Assembly (NCBI GenBank): GCA_963556255.1
Contig: OY744616.1
Coordinates: forward strand, 9,284,770-9,348,769
Direction of reading: 5' to 3'
Length of the DNA: 64,000 bases
Source of the DNA: Allolobophora icterica
Taxonomy: Eukaryota; Annelida; Clitellata; Crassiclitellata; Lumbricidae
The notes below the pieces were generated by a model. It ran no database searches, had not been told where the DNA came from, and saw only the letters and a program-made list of their open reading frames with translations. The position numbers and the translations under genes are program-made. Position 1 is the first letter of the stretch; each line of letters opens with the position of its first letter. Shown in pieces: positions 41,030 through 53,900 of the stretch.

Positions 41030-41326
41030 TAAGCCGTCTGTGTATTATGGGATAAAGCTTGGCCACACGTTGAACTGGCACACTTCCGCTACGAAGACCC
41101 ACGGCAGAGCGCGACCGCTAGAGGGCGTCCCGTTACATAATTCTATTTCAGAAGCTAAAGATTTTAAAAAATTACTTCAAAGGACATCTGTGTTTACCTC
41201 AATTTCTCTTATATATGCTATCATAAGAAATAGGTTTAAGCACAGAGTGAGTTACATCGAGGGGAACCGGCGAGACGACTTAAGCGGCTCAGTGACACAT
41301 GATCGGTGCGTCGTATAGTTTGGTCG

Positions 41327-41594
41327 GTTCTAGGACTTTTCGCCCCCGGAAGATTCGCCCCCGACATTTCGCCCCCGGAAGTTTCGACCCCGTCGATCCA
41401 GCTTCTAGTCTTATATAGTCACCTTTTCATCATAAATCCCGCTTCTAGTTTTCTAGTTACATTTTCATCGCTAATCCAGCTTCTAGTCTTAGTTATATTT
41501 TCATCATAGATCCCGGAGGGGAACTTCCGGGGGGAACCTTAACGGGGGCGAAATGTCGGGGGCGATTCTTCCGGGGGCGAAATTTCCGTATCCC
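41327..41594. mobile_element. Foldback MITE with cgcccccggaag arms
   Basis: The arms at about 41337-41386 and 41540-41592 are inverted copies of ttcgcccccgacatttcgcc. Flanking 10-mers AGTTTGGTCG (41317-41326) and AGTTTGGGCG (41595-41604) look like the target duplication. The empty site is in spacer C-D (agtttgggcgcctctg near 60148). Confidence 0.75.
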
Positions 41595-41881
41595 AGTTTG
41601 GGCGTATCGGAATAGTCTATGCTGCGAGAGTCGCCTTTTAAACTCATAGATACGATACGATAGTTATTGGCACTCTGTACTACCCAAACAGTGTGTCCGT
41701 AAAATGCCCAGGCGATTGTCTGGCTCTGCTGTTGATGAAACTATGGGGCTTCGTTCTGAAGTGGACACACAAACTGCATTTAGGCAACTATCTACCATCC
41801 AGTTATTCATTATATCATTTCCGAGCTAAACAGACAATTCTCTAACTATTCACTTGCTGTTATGAACTCATGATCGGTATA

Positions 41882-42056
41882 CAGGGGCGCCTACACCATA
41901 GAAACCTTTGAGCAAATGCTCCATCCAAGAAATAGCGGGGGGGAGATCTGTCAGTGTGTGTACCACCATTTTAGGGGGAAAAGGAACAGGCAGGGGGGAA
42001 GAAGAGGGGGAAAGGGGACGTTACTCCAATGACTGGGGTGGGGATAGACGCCCCTG
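41882..42056. mobile_element. hAT-type MITE, TSD TCGGTATA
   Basis: Ends CAGGGGCGCCTACACC and TAGACGCCCCTG with exact 8-bp repeats TCGGTATA at 41874-41881 and 42057-42064. The interior matches the 6005-6182 element in inverse orientation (ccaccattttaggggg). The empty site is in spacer C-D near 60425. Confidence 0.9.
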
Positions 42057-42363
42057 TCGGTATACAATCACTAAAGCCAAACCTCAAATCTTTCTTAAAT
42101 TATGATAATACTGAGTCTTTTGCAGCAATGTTGAAGACCTTAGGCATGAAATCTCACAAGCAAGTTAGGCTTTAGTTAGCGTGCAGGTTCATTAATTTTG
42201 CAGCCAATATGTAGCTACAATGGTAGACCTGGCCTGTTTTATGGAACCATATAAACTTGCTTGGCATGAAATATAGAGACTGCTGAACATAGCCATTGTT
42301 TTACCGGTAACATCATCAGCCTGTGAGCGAAGCTTTTCTGCTCTGAAAGTAATTAAAGTATAT

Positions 42364-42847
42364 GGGGTCATCCATATATTACGTACGCAAAAAACCTGGG
42401 AAATTGTACCCCCTTCCCCACCTGTTCGCAAGCGTACTTTCTTCCACACCCCTCCCCCCCCGGCGTACGTACGCTTGACGCACACCCACCCACCCACCCA
42501 CCCCCCCCCCGTAGACCAGCTGCAGAAAGTGTCTCGTCAGCGACTGTCTGCACTTTAGGCCAGATTGAAGGATGAGTGAGGGCCAATATTATATACACAA
42601 ATTATAGGTGTCTCGTTCACAGCACAGAATAACTGCACATGGCTTTTATATAATGTAATAAAATGCCATCGAACGACTATAGGACAATACAGAGTTATAA
42701 AATATAGGCTAATGTGGACGTCAAAATTAGAAATTTATATTGCGTACGTACACATTTTGCCCCCCCCCCCTCCCTCCCGTTCACACCCGTACGCAAAATC
42801 GCCGAAATCCGACCCCCTCCTTGCGTACGTAATATGTGGATGGCCCC
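42364..42847. mobile_element. Second GGGGTCATCC element, inverted relative to the first, TSD TAT
   Basis: The ends are ggggtcatccatatattacg and cgtaatatgtggatggcccc, with TAT at 42361-42363 and 42848-42850. It is the reverse complement of the 40566-41029 element. The empty site aaagcataatccacg is in spacer C-D near 60557. Confidence 0.85.
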
Positions 42848-43076
42848 TATCCACGAAGCAATGCGTCTGCTATTCGTTTATAAAGCAGTTTAGCAATATT
42901 GTCAAATGAATATGTTCGTGCAGAGTCGATTGACATCAATGTCTTTGTGGACGATTCTTCATCGAGTTTGACTCTAGGCATGACAGTCGTAAACTTGCAC
43001 TTCATCAAGTCTATGTAGGCCTATTTTGCATAGATTATATGCTTTACTTTTAATAAATTACATGTAGGCCCCCAAG

Positions 43077-43219
43077 CAGGCCCGCATTAAGAGGGGTTCT
43101 AAGGGTGCTGCAGCACCCGGGATCGCAGTTTTTAGGGGCCGCATTTTCGGATGTACATTAATGATGGCTATATTGGAAATCGCAGCACCCGGGCTCGTAC
43201 TAGCCTTAATGCGGCCCTG
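43077..43219. mobile_element. hAT-type MITE, TSD CCCCCAAG
   Basis: Ends CAGGCCCGCATTAAG and CTTAATGCGGCCCTG with exact 8-bp repeats CCCCCAAG at 43069-43076 and 43220-43227. The empty site in spacer C-D reads ttgccccaagtctg near 60777. Confidence 0.9.
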
Positions 43220-43877
43220 CCCCCAAGTCTGTTTCCAATTGTGTCGTAACTTCATGTTTTTGATGTAAGGAATTCATGTAGCTCCAATGCAGTTCTCTTG
43301 TCACCACTCTCAGTTTCGATTAAACCATACAATCAACTGGCCTCCTCTCAGGTTCTCGGCCCCTCCGAGGGCAGCATAGGGCCGCCACTGCTTCGTCTTT
43401 CGCATTGCACACAATTCAACATCCCATCCACGCGCAGTAAACAATTAAAACAATTAGTTTACAACAAAGCATGTCAAGAGCTAATCATTTTTCGACTCAT
43501 GACGTCATAAACGACTCGAATACTGCCGTCCGCTTCGATTTCGAATCGAGTATTGAAGCTTCGCAGGTCCCTATCCTTAAGGAATAGAATCTTTCGAATT
43601 CTGAAACCCTTGGCTAGCTTCCTAGTATAATCTCCATTCTGAAGCAAGGAATGACAAAGCTGACAGCTATAGGAGTGACAGTTACGACTTAAATGAGATA
43701 GAAAATTTGATAAGCAGGTTGAAAGGCGGTCCTTACTGCAACTCTAGCCTGTACATACAGTACGAAGACAACAACGTGTTAAAATAGCACACGGTATGCG
43801 CAGTGCAAATCTCAAGCAAACGTTGTGTGTGCGTGTGTGTGTGCATGTGCGTGCGTGCCCCTTCCGATCCTCACAAA

Positions 43878-44035
43878 GAGCTTATCGATACTCCGATAAC
43901 CCTTATCAATACTCCGAAACCCTTTATCGATACTCGGAATGACCTTATCGATACTCGGTATGACCTTATCGATTCTCGGTATCACCTTATCGATACTCGG
44001 CACGACCTTATCGATACTCAATAAGCATTAATCGA
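43878..44035. repeat. 21-bp tandem array containing TATCGATA
   Basis: Seven to eight units of cttatcgatactcggtatgac, most with the palindrome TATCGATA. A shorter array is at 61570-61650. Confidence 0.88.
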
Positions 44036-44392
44036 TTACGGCGCTTATGTTGCTGTGGAAGTGTTGTATGGCCAAGCATAGCAGTAAGGCTGATGATATA
44101 GAATCTCACACTCAGATCCACGCATCAGGAAATGTCTGCAAAAGTTCTGCTCAACATAAAACGACAACAAACAATAACCTCGATAATAAAATAAAAAACT
44201 CAACAACGAAACAAGATTCTTGATGACAATATTAACAATGGCAATAAACAATTAGCAAGAATCTTCATGACCACATTAGCAATGACAATGTTGTCGGATT
44301 ATGGCGTCGCACCTAAGACGCGTCCGCTGGCAACAGGTGACGTCGTGTGGCGGTAAGAAGATGACGTCAGTACATGGAATATGCTGACACCT

Positions 44393-47300
44393 TTATTCGT
44401 CTGGTGACAGGCTGCAAGGTCGGGTGAATTCTTGTCCTCCAAGGTGGAACCACTTGTTGCACACTGAAAGCAAAAACAGGTAAAATGAACCATTATGTTG
44501 AAGAGCTTTTGAAACGTTCAAAACGATCCATGCGCGCGTGTTTATATATACGAATATACATCATAAGAATCAACCTAACTTCCAGACATGCAGGTACGTA
44601 GAAGCACTGTTTAAATTTATGCCAAATAAATTATCTTTAGTGCTAGGCAACCTACATTGCGGCAAAATGCTACACTTCTTTTGCTACATTTGCCTACATT
44701 TACTCTTAGAGTTGTCAACGCTTATTCCAAGGCGACGAGTAGGCCCGGAAGCAATGGCCACGATGCTCACATAAGTATTGGCTATGCGATGCCGAAGCAA
44801 AGCATGTTCACACAAGTATTTCGGAAACATTGATACCAAATAATTTGATGCTTAAAGTAGGCACTCTAGTTATTGAGTCTTGTGCTGTAGACGTTACTCA
44901 TTTCATCAATATCGAGTAACTTTTCAGTGATTCTAAAAATGTCAAAAATTATAACAGTATTCTTATAGAATTTATCGGATATAATGCACAATTTAATCGA
45001 CCTTAGGTCTGTACTTTGCTCGAGGTAGGCTCACTCGACTTTTAAACAATTTCTGGGACACTGACTCGGCCTAAACAGGGCTGTAGTCGAGGGTATACGC
45101 GGGTATACAGCGTATACTCACCTGTAGAGAAATTTGAGAGCGTATACTCATGGCTCTGGACGAGGATATACGCGGGTATACAGCGTATACTTACCTCTCT
45201 AGAGACCGTATAGCTACTGAGCAATGAAATTTTGAGAAAAAAGAGAGGTTTTGAGAGGTTTTTAGGGCGAATGACTAAAAAAAGGTCACCAACTTTTTCA
45301 AAGACGAAATCGTAAAAAGTCGTAAAATTTTCTGAGAATTGCTAAAAGGTCTAAAAATTTCTTAGACGAATTCCTAAAAAAAGGTCTTCACATTTTTTTT
45401 AGGGTGACACCAGCCCTGCTATAGAGGTCACTTATCATTAATAATGTTTAATCGAGTTCTGTCCTTGTAGGGACTGGAACCCGCGAGCGCGCGACCGCGC
45501 GTTTTACAGCCAAAGACTACCTAATCCACTGGACTACCGGTAACGCTTATTATCCCGGTGGTCAAACTCACCCCATTTCGTGCCGGCCAGAACTGGACAT
45601 CCTGCATGCATGGTTCTGCGATCGCCGTCTCCATTACGATATACGTTATACCAGATAGCAGAGGCACCCTGCATTTCAAAACAACATGGATATAGTTTAG
45701 TTATGACCACTGCCAGAATTGTGTAGCTCGTATTTCAGTGTCAGAATTGAAGAAAAAAGACTGAAGGATTAGACTTGATAAGTTTGTGGAGTTGAATATT
45801 TTATCCGTATTTGGCAAACTGATAAACTTCAAAAATGCAATAGAGGCTTCCTTAAAGTGATGAAATCTCCAAATTTATTAGTAAAGAATTCACATAATCA
45901 CAAATCTCACAATAAACCAAAGTGGATTGTGAAAGAAAATGCTAAAATATATGCACAATATAATCACCCTAGCAGGAGGAGGTTGGAAACGAGTCAAACG
46001 ACCCACCACGGGTGTGCAATGAAGACTTAACTGTGGGGTCCTAAGAAAGGCTAGCGGGGTTGAACCTCCAAACCCCCGAAATTCTCACTCTGTCCTATTT
46101 AATAATTCCTTGATTTTTAACGTAATCGTAAATTCCAGATTTCTAAATCGCTACCTTGAAACTAAGCGCCGGGCACCAGCTTACTCACGAACGCTGCTAC
46201 ATAGGCCTATCAGAGGGGTTGTCCAGAGATGTTAAAGGTAGATCCGCGTCCGGTTGTAAATGAGAGCAGAGAGAGGCAGAGCAACTGCTAAGGCTGGTTT
46301 CGTTGAGGACAAGAAAGCTTCGAAGGCAGAGGGTCCGATGGATTAGGGTTAGTTAGGAATTCTTGGAGAGATCAGACTTTGATTTTAAATGGTTAGCCTG
46401 TGGGGTAATAAGTAGATGAGCCTGAAGATGATTGACAGTGGGTGGTGGAGGAAGACGGTACAAACACCTTCGTAGCCCGGCTTCGATCCACCGTATCCTG
46501 GTTTCTATCCACCGCAGCCTGTCTCGACCCTGTCCATTTTTCCATGAATTGATCGGGTGAGATCCTTCGCCACCGAGAACCGTTTTATCCGACGGCTTTC
46601 CATTCCATGTACGGACCGTTCTAGCCCAAGGTTCATATCTCTGATTTGAGCCACCATCGATGTACAACCTAGCAACTCACGCAAAGATGTGAATGGGACG
46701 TACGATTAAACCAATGCAGCTAACAGGGCCAATGAAGCCAGCCAACCTTCATAGGCGCAAAGCGAACTCCTAATTTGTTGAACACAGTTGCACCACCAGC
46801 TTCAACGTCCGTCATCTAGAAAACAGATAATTTAACCAGAAATCTGAAAATTTAACCAGAAATCAGAGAATTTAACCAGAAATCAGAGAATAGAATTTAA
46901 CCAGGAATAAGAGACTATAACCAGAAATAAGAGAATCTAACCAGAACTCAGAGAATTAAACCAGAAATCGGAAAATATAACCAGAAATAAGAGAACTTAA
47001 CCAGAGCTCAGAGAATTAAACCACAAATCAGGGAATTTACAAGCAATAAGAGATTTTTACCAGAAATAAGAGAATTTAACCAGAAATCAGAATGTAACCA
47101 GAAATCAGAAATTACTTGTCAACGGTTTTCATTTTTCTGAACGTTGTTCTGTTTTTAAGGAAATTTTCGTGTCAGTTTAATGTTTAAATTTGTTTCTTAA
47201 CAAAAAAGTTTGTATTGCAACGAAGATAGTCTGTGAAGAATTTAGATGCTGCCTAAATATACATTCTGAAGTATTTGCAGGATTATCTATTATTTGGTTT

Positions 47301-49158
47301 TGGGAATTTTCGCGCAGACTAATTGTTTAGGTCAAAGTTTATTTCTCAAATCAAAAGTTTGCATTGTAACGAAGATGAATTTTGCGAAGAATTTAGAATG
47401 TAAGTAAGTAAGCAAGCAAGTAACCTTTAAATAATGCAAGTCAAACGCTCATATTTAATAAAATTTTATAATTAGTTCATGTAACATGTCACTGTCGTTG
47501 GATCAAAAAAGCCCAACACCCGTCAGCTATTAGCAGCTACTATGAGCGCTTATTAGGCCTACGCTCTTTTCAAGATGGTAAATTGTTCGGAGAATGGCGA
47601 GTTCATTGGTAGCTGATGCTGCACATTCTACATATTCTAAGAACAGTGCCCAGTAAGGCTGCATCCGCGATATTCTTGGCAACAGATGTTGGGTTGCTGG
47701 AATCTTAATAGTCCAGTTCTGAAGGCTCCCTGGCGGAATACGTGAAAATTTCCGGGCTTTCGTTTTTAGTTATTACCGACTACGTGACGGCAGCCATGCA
47801 GTGTATGATTGTATAATAAACTAATAATAATAATATTCTAGTTATTAATTCAAACTGACACGTACGCAGTAAGATTACATGATAAATTAGTAACAAATGA
47901 TAACAAGTGTAACAGGAGTCGAATTTAACTGCATGGCAGCCATTCAAGGCGCCCATCTCTCCTATACTGCTAAGTTTACAGTCGTCCTCTAGGGAGTGAA
48001 AGGCTCAGGCAACCTAATGGGGCTATCGGGTATCGAACCCGCGTCCAACTGATCTTCGTGCGAGCGTGTTACCATTCAACCATCTCCCCGTTGTTACTAA
48101 AATATCTAAAACGAGATAATTCCACGCGGTTGACTTGACAAGCATCACAGGAGCGGACTCGGATAAAATACGCCCACGAAAGGATAGGAGATAATTCACG
48201 ACAGGGCATAACATCAATAGAACTAGACATTCTTTCAGAACGGAGTTTGGAGACGACCGGTTGTTCCGCCATTTAGTAATAGTTACCTGAACATTCTGCA
48301 GTTTTCGCAGGAATGTTAATAATCCAAACATTAGGGCCATATTATGCCTTTCCAAATGTATTATTTTTTCTTTCAGTGGGTGGTCTTTGTTCAAACTAAC
48401 ACTCCAACGAAGCCGCCATTTTACGTCTTCGTTGCACTAGTTAGGCGGCTGCCAAATTATTTATCGCATTTTAAAGTTTATTTCATTTTTCTCCCAGAAT
48501 TCACCTTTAATATTTCTGATTAAGCGTTTGCTCAACGCTCAATGTGTCTTAAAACACACTGACCCGCAGAAGTCAAAAAGCACACTGACATCTGTGGATC
48601 GATGTGTTTTAAGACATATTGACCATTGAGCACATTCTTTACGACCACGTTTCATCGACTGGTAATTGTAAACAAAAAATGGCGCTACACAAATAAAACA
48701 TAAACAATAAACTTAACAATAAGTTCATTAATTAACCAATCAAGTCAATTAGCAATTAATTAGAACAACAGCAGCAACAACACCAACGAGAATGAAAGGA
48801 AATAATAATTATAAGAATAATTTGCCTAGTTACATAGAAGATGACAGTTGCGACTCGATTGCCTCGCCTTTTCTGAAAGTTTCCCATTACTGCTAGCTGT
48901 TAAAATACGACAAAATGCAGCAGAAACCCATTATAACGTTGAATTTGCGAGTCATTTCAAGAACACCAATGTATATTAAACACGAGACCGTGCCATAATG
49001 AGTACATTTTATACACTGGAATCATTAACGAGCACTAGTCGTCTCAGAATAATGCTATCCCTGATTTTTGAAATCCTGTGGGACCATATTTATATACTTC
49101 AGGTAAACAGATGTAAAAATCCCCAATGCTCAAGTACTACTCAGGTTTACCTGAGGTA

Positions 49159-49224
<66 letters not shown>

Positions 49225-50605
49225 TGAGCAGCAGCAGCAGAAAGAGCAATAAAAATAAAAGTAGTAATAGTATTAATAATAGTCATCATCAGAACTCGCC
49301 ATATTCCTTTGCAGCCAATTAAGCAGATAATCTGGGTCAACATGCATGAAGTGTCCAAACAGAACACGTGACAAAGCAGGACATTTGTAAGCTAACAAAA
49401 GCCGCTATATGAATTTCGACATGCATGCAAACTCGACAGGATAAACTCACCCGGATGAAGTCGAAATGGGGCTCGTACTGTCCACCAATTCCATAGTTGA
49501 GAACCTATCATCAAAATATATTGACATAATGTATCAACAAGGCCGCCTTTGACAGTATAGTATTAAGCTCTAGGCCCCTATGCCACCTTTATTGAGTACT
49601 TACTTATTTCAACTCTGGTGTACTTGAGCATACTCGTGTTAAGTAATAGGCCTATTATTACACCCAGGCATAAGTGCATCAGTACATATAATTTATGTAA
49701 ACTTACTGTAGTACGTAGCCTACGCCTACACATTCTCACAGGAACAGATAAGCTTAAGCCATAAGATTCTTTCATGCCCCAAACTTACCATTTCCTGTAA
49801 GAATGTGTATAAGCATAGGCTATCTAATTGAGGTAAATTTACCTATTCCTGCAAGACTGTGTAAGCGTCGGCTATGCACTGCTCAAAGTTGACATATTGT
49901 TATCAGTTGCACCTAGCAAATGTCCTAACGCCTAAAGCGTACATAGACAGATTAATATACCTGATCTTCAATAGCAATAATGAAGACACAAAGGAAGAAC
50001 AGCAGACCTAACCTGCAGAGCCTCGACGGTATCGAGAGTGAGATTGCTCATGGCACTGGCTTTCTGGGATATCCGTGATATTACCGGATGCTCCGAATCA
50101 TAAATCCATGCCCTGAATACGCAAAGATATCAAAACATGTATTTATCTTGATAAACACAAATAATAATAATAATATCTTCGTTTAATATTTTCAAACTAA
50201 CAATTACGCAGTATGATTACAAATCAGTATGAACGGATGATCACAAGTAATTACAGGAGTCGAATTCAACTGTATACGGCAGCCATGCAAGGCACCCATC
50301 ACGTCCTACATCTCATTTTTAACAACGCGCCATCTCGCGAATGAAAATAGGCTGAGTGGACCTTTTTGGGAGGGTTGCGGGAAGCGATCCCACTACCGCT
50401 TGCTCTTCACGCCAGTGATGTTACCACTACTCTATGGACCCCTCAGAAACACAAAATGGCAAAAACATCTACGCTACTTGATGTAAACACGACAGTAGCT
50501 CTACATAGCATAATTATTATTATACTATTATTATTATTATTATTATTATTATTTTTATTAAAAGCATATTAATATTAGCATTATTATTATTATCATCATC
50601 ACCAC

Positions 50606-50699
<94 letters not shown>

Positions 50700-50864
50700 A
50701 AAATCTTTTTCATGTTACCTGAGGTAAGTGTAATCCCTCAGGAACAAAGAAAATGCAATATTAACCGTTAATGGATATATCAGGAAAATCATCCCTTGTC
50801 CTCTGCAACATCAATGAACGTGCCTCGAAATGCAATGACATCATAGCGCTGGATAAAGATGGAA

Positions 50865-50909
<45 letters not shown>

Positions 50910-53900
50910 CATTATTACAAATTAGCAACTTGTGTCTAATGCACGAGGCACAAAAGCAAGCCGTAATCAGATAAATATTCACAATCATATGCGCCGTCAT
51001 CGGCGGTCAGATGTCGCTAAGCCTTAGGAGACATTTTTGACTTATCACGACATAGGCCAGAGGTGGCGAATCTTTTTTAAGGTGCGTGCCAAAATGCTGC
51101 TAAATCATTTTTAAAAATACCGTCGCGTGCCCCTCTGAATTTTTCACAGTATATAAACAGTATATAATTATTTTCTCAACTAGGTTTTAGTTAACAAAGC
51201 GTAGCAAAAATGAACTAAAAACGTTATTTCAAAGATTGTTTTTGAATGGTGTTAAAATAAAATCCTTCAAAAAAAGGAACTTTGGATTCCTACAGGGATT
51301 TTGCATTTCTAAGTTTTAAATTTTGGGAGACTCTCTGAATTCCGCGTGCCCACAAAATTTCTACGCGTGCCACTTTGGGCACGCGTGCCATAGGTTCGCC
51401 ATCCCTGAATGTCATAGGCCAACACCTTTGTTAACATAAGTCGAAAATGTCTCTTTAGCAGCATTCGATACGTCAACGTAATCGCCATCATTAGACCTAT
51501 AATATGTAGTCTGTATTGATAGAGCAAAGTAATGATATCAGGTCGCATAAATAAACAAGTAAGTAAACAAATAATTAATCATATATCCATATAATAGAGA
51601 GGTCTTACGTTTTACTGGTTCTATAGTCTGTATGTGAACTGTCATTTTCTGTCCGTTTGAACACAATGGATGTGTTTAACTGCAAACGACAAAACCTCAA
51701 AACAACGTTACATCATCATAGCCTTTGGCAGGTTCCAAAAGGCGCAATAAAACTTGTCTGACACAATACTCAGACAAGTTTACCTGGTACTGCGCATGAT
51801 GTTATGTGATGTAAACCAGCGCAATCCATCACTTTGTAACGACATGTAGTGTAGTGAGCAAAGTGTAATATAGTGTGGGGAAGTCTAGCGCAGTGTTGTG
51901 CAGAGGTGTGGTGTAGAAGTGTTCCATAGCGTTGTGGATCATAGTGTAGTGCGATGCAGTGTAGTGTATGGTAGTGTAGTGCAGTGTAGCATGGTGCTTC
52001 ATTGTGTTCTCTAGCAAAACGCGGTCTACTGCACTGTAGTGCAATGCAATGTAGAGTACTGTAATGTAGTATATGGTAGTGTAGCGTAGTGCTCTACAGT
52101 ATAGTGTGGTTTTTTATTATAGAGTGGTCTAGTGTACAATACAGTACAAAAAAACTGTTATTTGATAATGCCCTGCTTAACAAGCTCAGAAGTGCACATT
52201 GAAGCCGGGAAACTAATAATAGCCATATGTAGATGGAAGAAGTCAGTTTTCAGTTTAGAGCGAAAGGCAGGCTCCTCCGGAGAGCAACGAACACGATGAG
52301 GTAAAGCTTTCCAGATGGAGAGACCAGGCCAGCAGCTGCGGCCAAACGCCAATAAAGTCGTGTACGTGGGACAACAAAATTTCCAGCCGATGCTGTTCGA
52401 AGAGAGTAGCAGCCTTTGCCATACTTGCAGGGTGTGACCACGGAAGAGAAGTATAGTATGGCAGACGGTCTGCACGTGCTCTGTACACGAGGAGTGCCAG
52501 CTAGAAACGATACGCTGACAGACAGGAAGCCAGTAAAGCGAACGAAGAGTGTCTTTAAGTACGTATCGAAGTTGCAACAGAGTTACGCTGAATTTACCCC
52601 GATAGGTGGTCTACCTTGGGAGTGGCAAGTTCCTTGACGATTGCAATCTCAGCATCCGTGATGATGTTGTGGTAGATGACGATGCGGGGATCCCGATGAA
52701 CGACTTCCTCCCGCAGAGGATTTATGTAGAACATCGGTTTGTGGCGACGATATTGGCAGGTTAACAGATGCTCGTCTTTTATCACCTTAACATATATCAC
52801 CTTGCAGTTATTTAAACAACAAATGCACAAATTCTTGAATGATGAGAAACGACTGCAATTTGGTGGCTTACTTAGTACTTAGTCCTTCCAATGCAGATCT
52901 GCACATTGTGCAACGCATCTTTTAAAATCGTCTCCGTCTATCGCAACCATCTCTGCCTCGTCCCATGAATCTCCAGGCATATCAAGTTGTCTCTGGGAGT
53001 TTCCGGCCAGTCCTTTCGTGGTCTCTGTAGGTTATCTTGCTGCATATTTTAGCTAAGTTTGACTTCTTCTTTGGTATCAATTATTTCCACAGTTAAGATT
53101 TTTATTTAGTAACATGAAGTGTTCTTGGCCGCCAACGGAATTGCTGTAAATTTCTGGCCCTATTTAAGCGGAACTCTGATCCGTTTTCGGTCTATCGTTC
53201 GCTCCCCAATGTCCTGTTAATATTTAGTGTGTTAGACTCTAGTTTCTTTGGTTGAAACTTTGGTGGATCAATGAACGTAAAACCATGAAGGAATGAGTGA
53301 AGGAATAATCATTATTTCATTCGATCATCTTTGTTCATTGATCAAAAACTGCTACATTGATTCGGCCCACAAACATGGCTATCCAGATACAAAAGTGTCT
53401 GTAATACCTTTGACTTTAAACTTAACGGATAAGACTAGGCCTATGTAAACACTTAAAGCCCTACGTGTGTCTTCTCTCCTCGGCAGAGTCTTTCGTAGCC
53501 TTGATACTCGATCGACGACGTGCGATTGTCTAGGATTCGAATGTTCTTAACATCCATTGTCTCCGGCTGCTTCTCTTTCAGGATCGCGTCGCTGTAGAAC
53601 TTCAGTTTGCTCTCGGTTAGCGCATCGCCCGGCTCTACAACAACGAGTAACGCTTGTGACATTGTAATGCATGCAATTAATGGTTGTAACGCCTTAACTT
53701 ATGAGTTATATCCAAACTGTTCACATATATTTGTATGTAACTCCTTAACTTATAGGTTTTATATGTAACGCATTATCTACTTACCGAGGTCCACCAATTC
53801 CAAAGTCAGATTGTAGGCGTGGAAGATGTTGCCTTGCTGCAACAGAAATAAAACATTAACTGATTCATTATTTCCGGCTTATGTAACTAAATCACCAACT

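Larger units (their letters stand above)
39560..42935 (+). pseudogene. Decayed hAT-family transposase region, spacer B-C
   Basis: Plus-strand pieces include GNEPEGLRED, TAYANPGILVAPLPEMNP, LGHTLNWHTSATKTHGRARP and, at about 42290-42355, IVLPVTSSACERSFSALKVIK (the hAT dimerisation motif, LPVTSA.CERSFSAL..IK). The order agrees with spacer C-D (about 59000-60720), but stops, frameshifts and four inserted elements break it. Spacer A-B lacks the whole block. Confidence 0.6.

Noticed and set aside
40330..41318. Plus-strand frames considered as a real single-exon gene
   Set aside because: A stop follows EGLRED, a transposable element interrupts the frame, the counterpart at 59400-60000 has further stops, and a hAT dimerisation motif lies downstream. 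It is a transposase relic.
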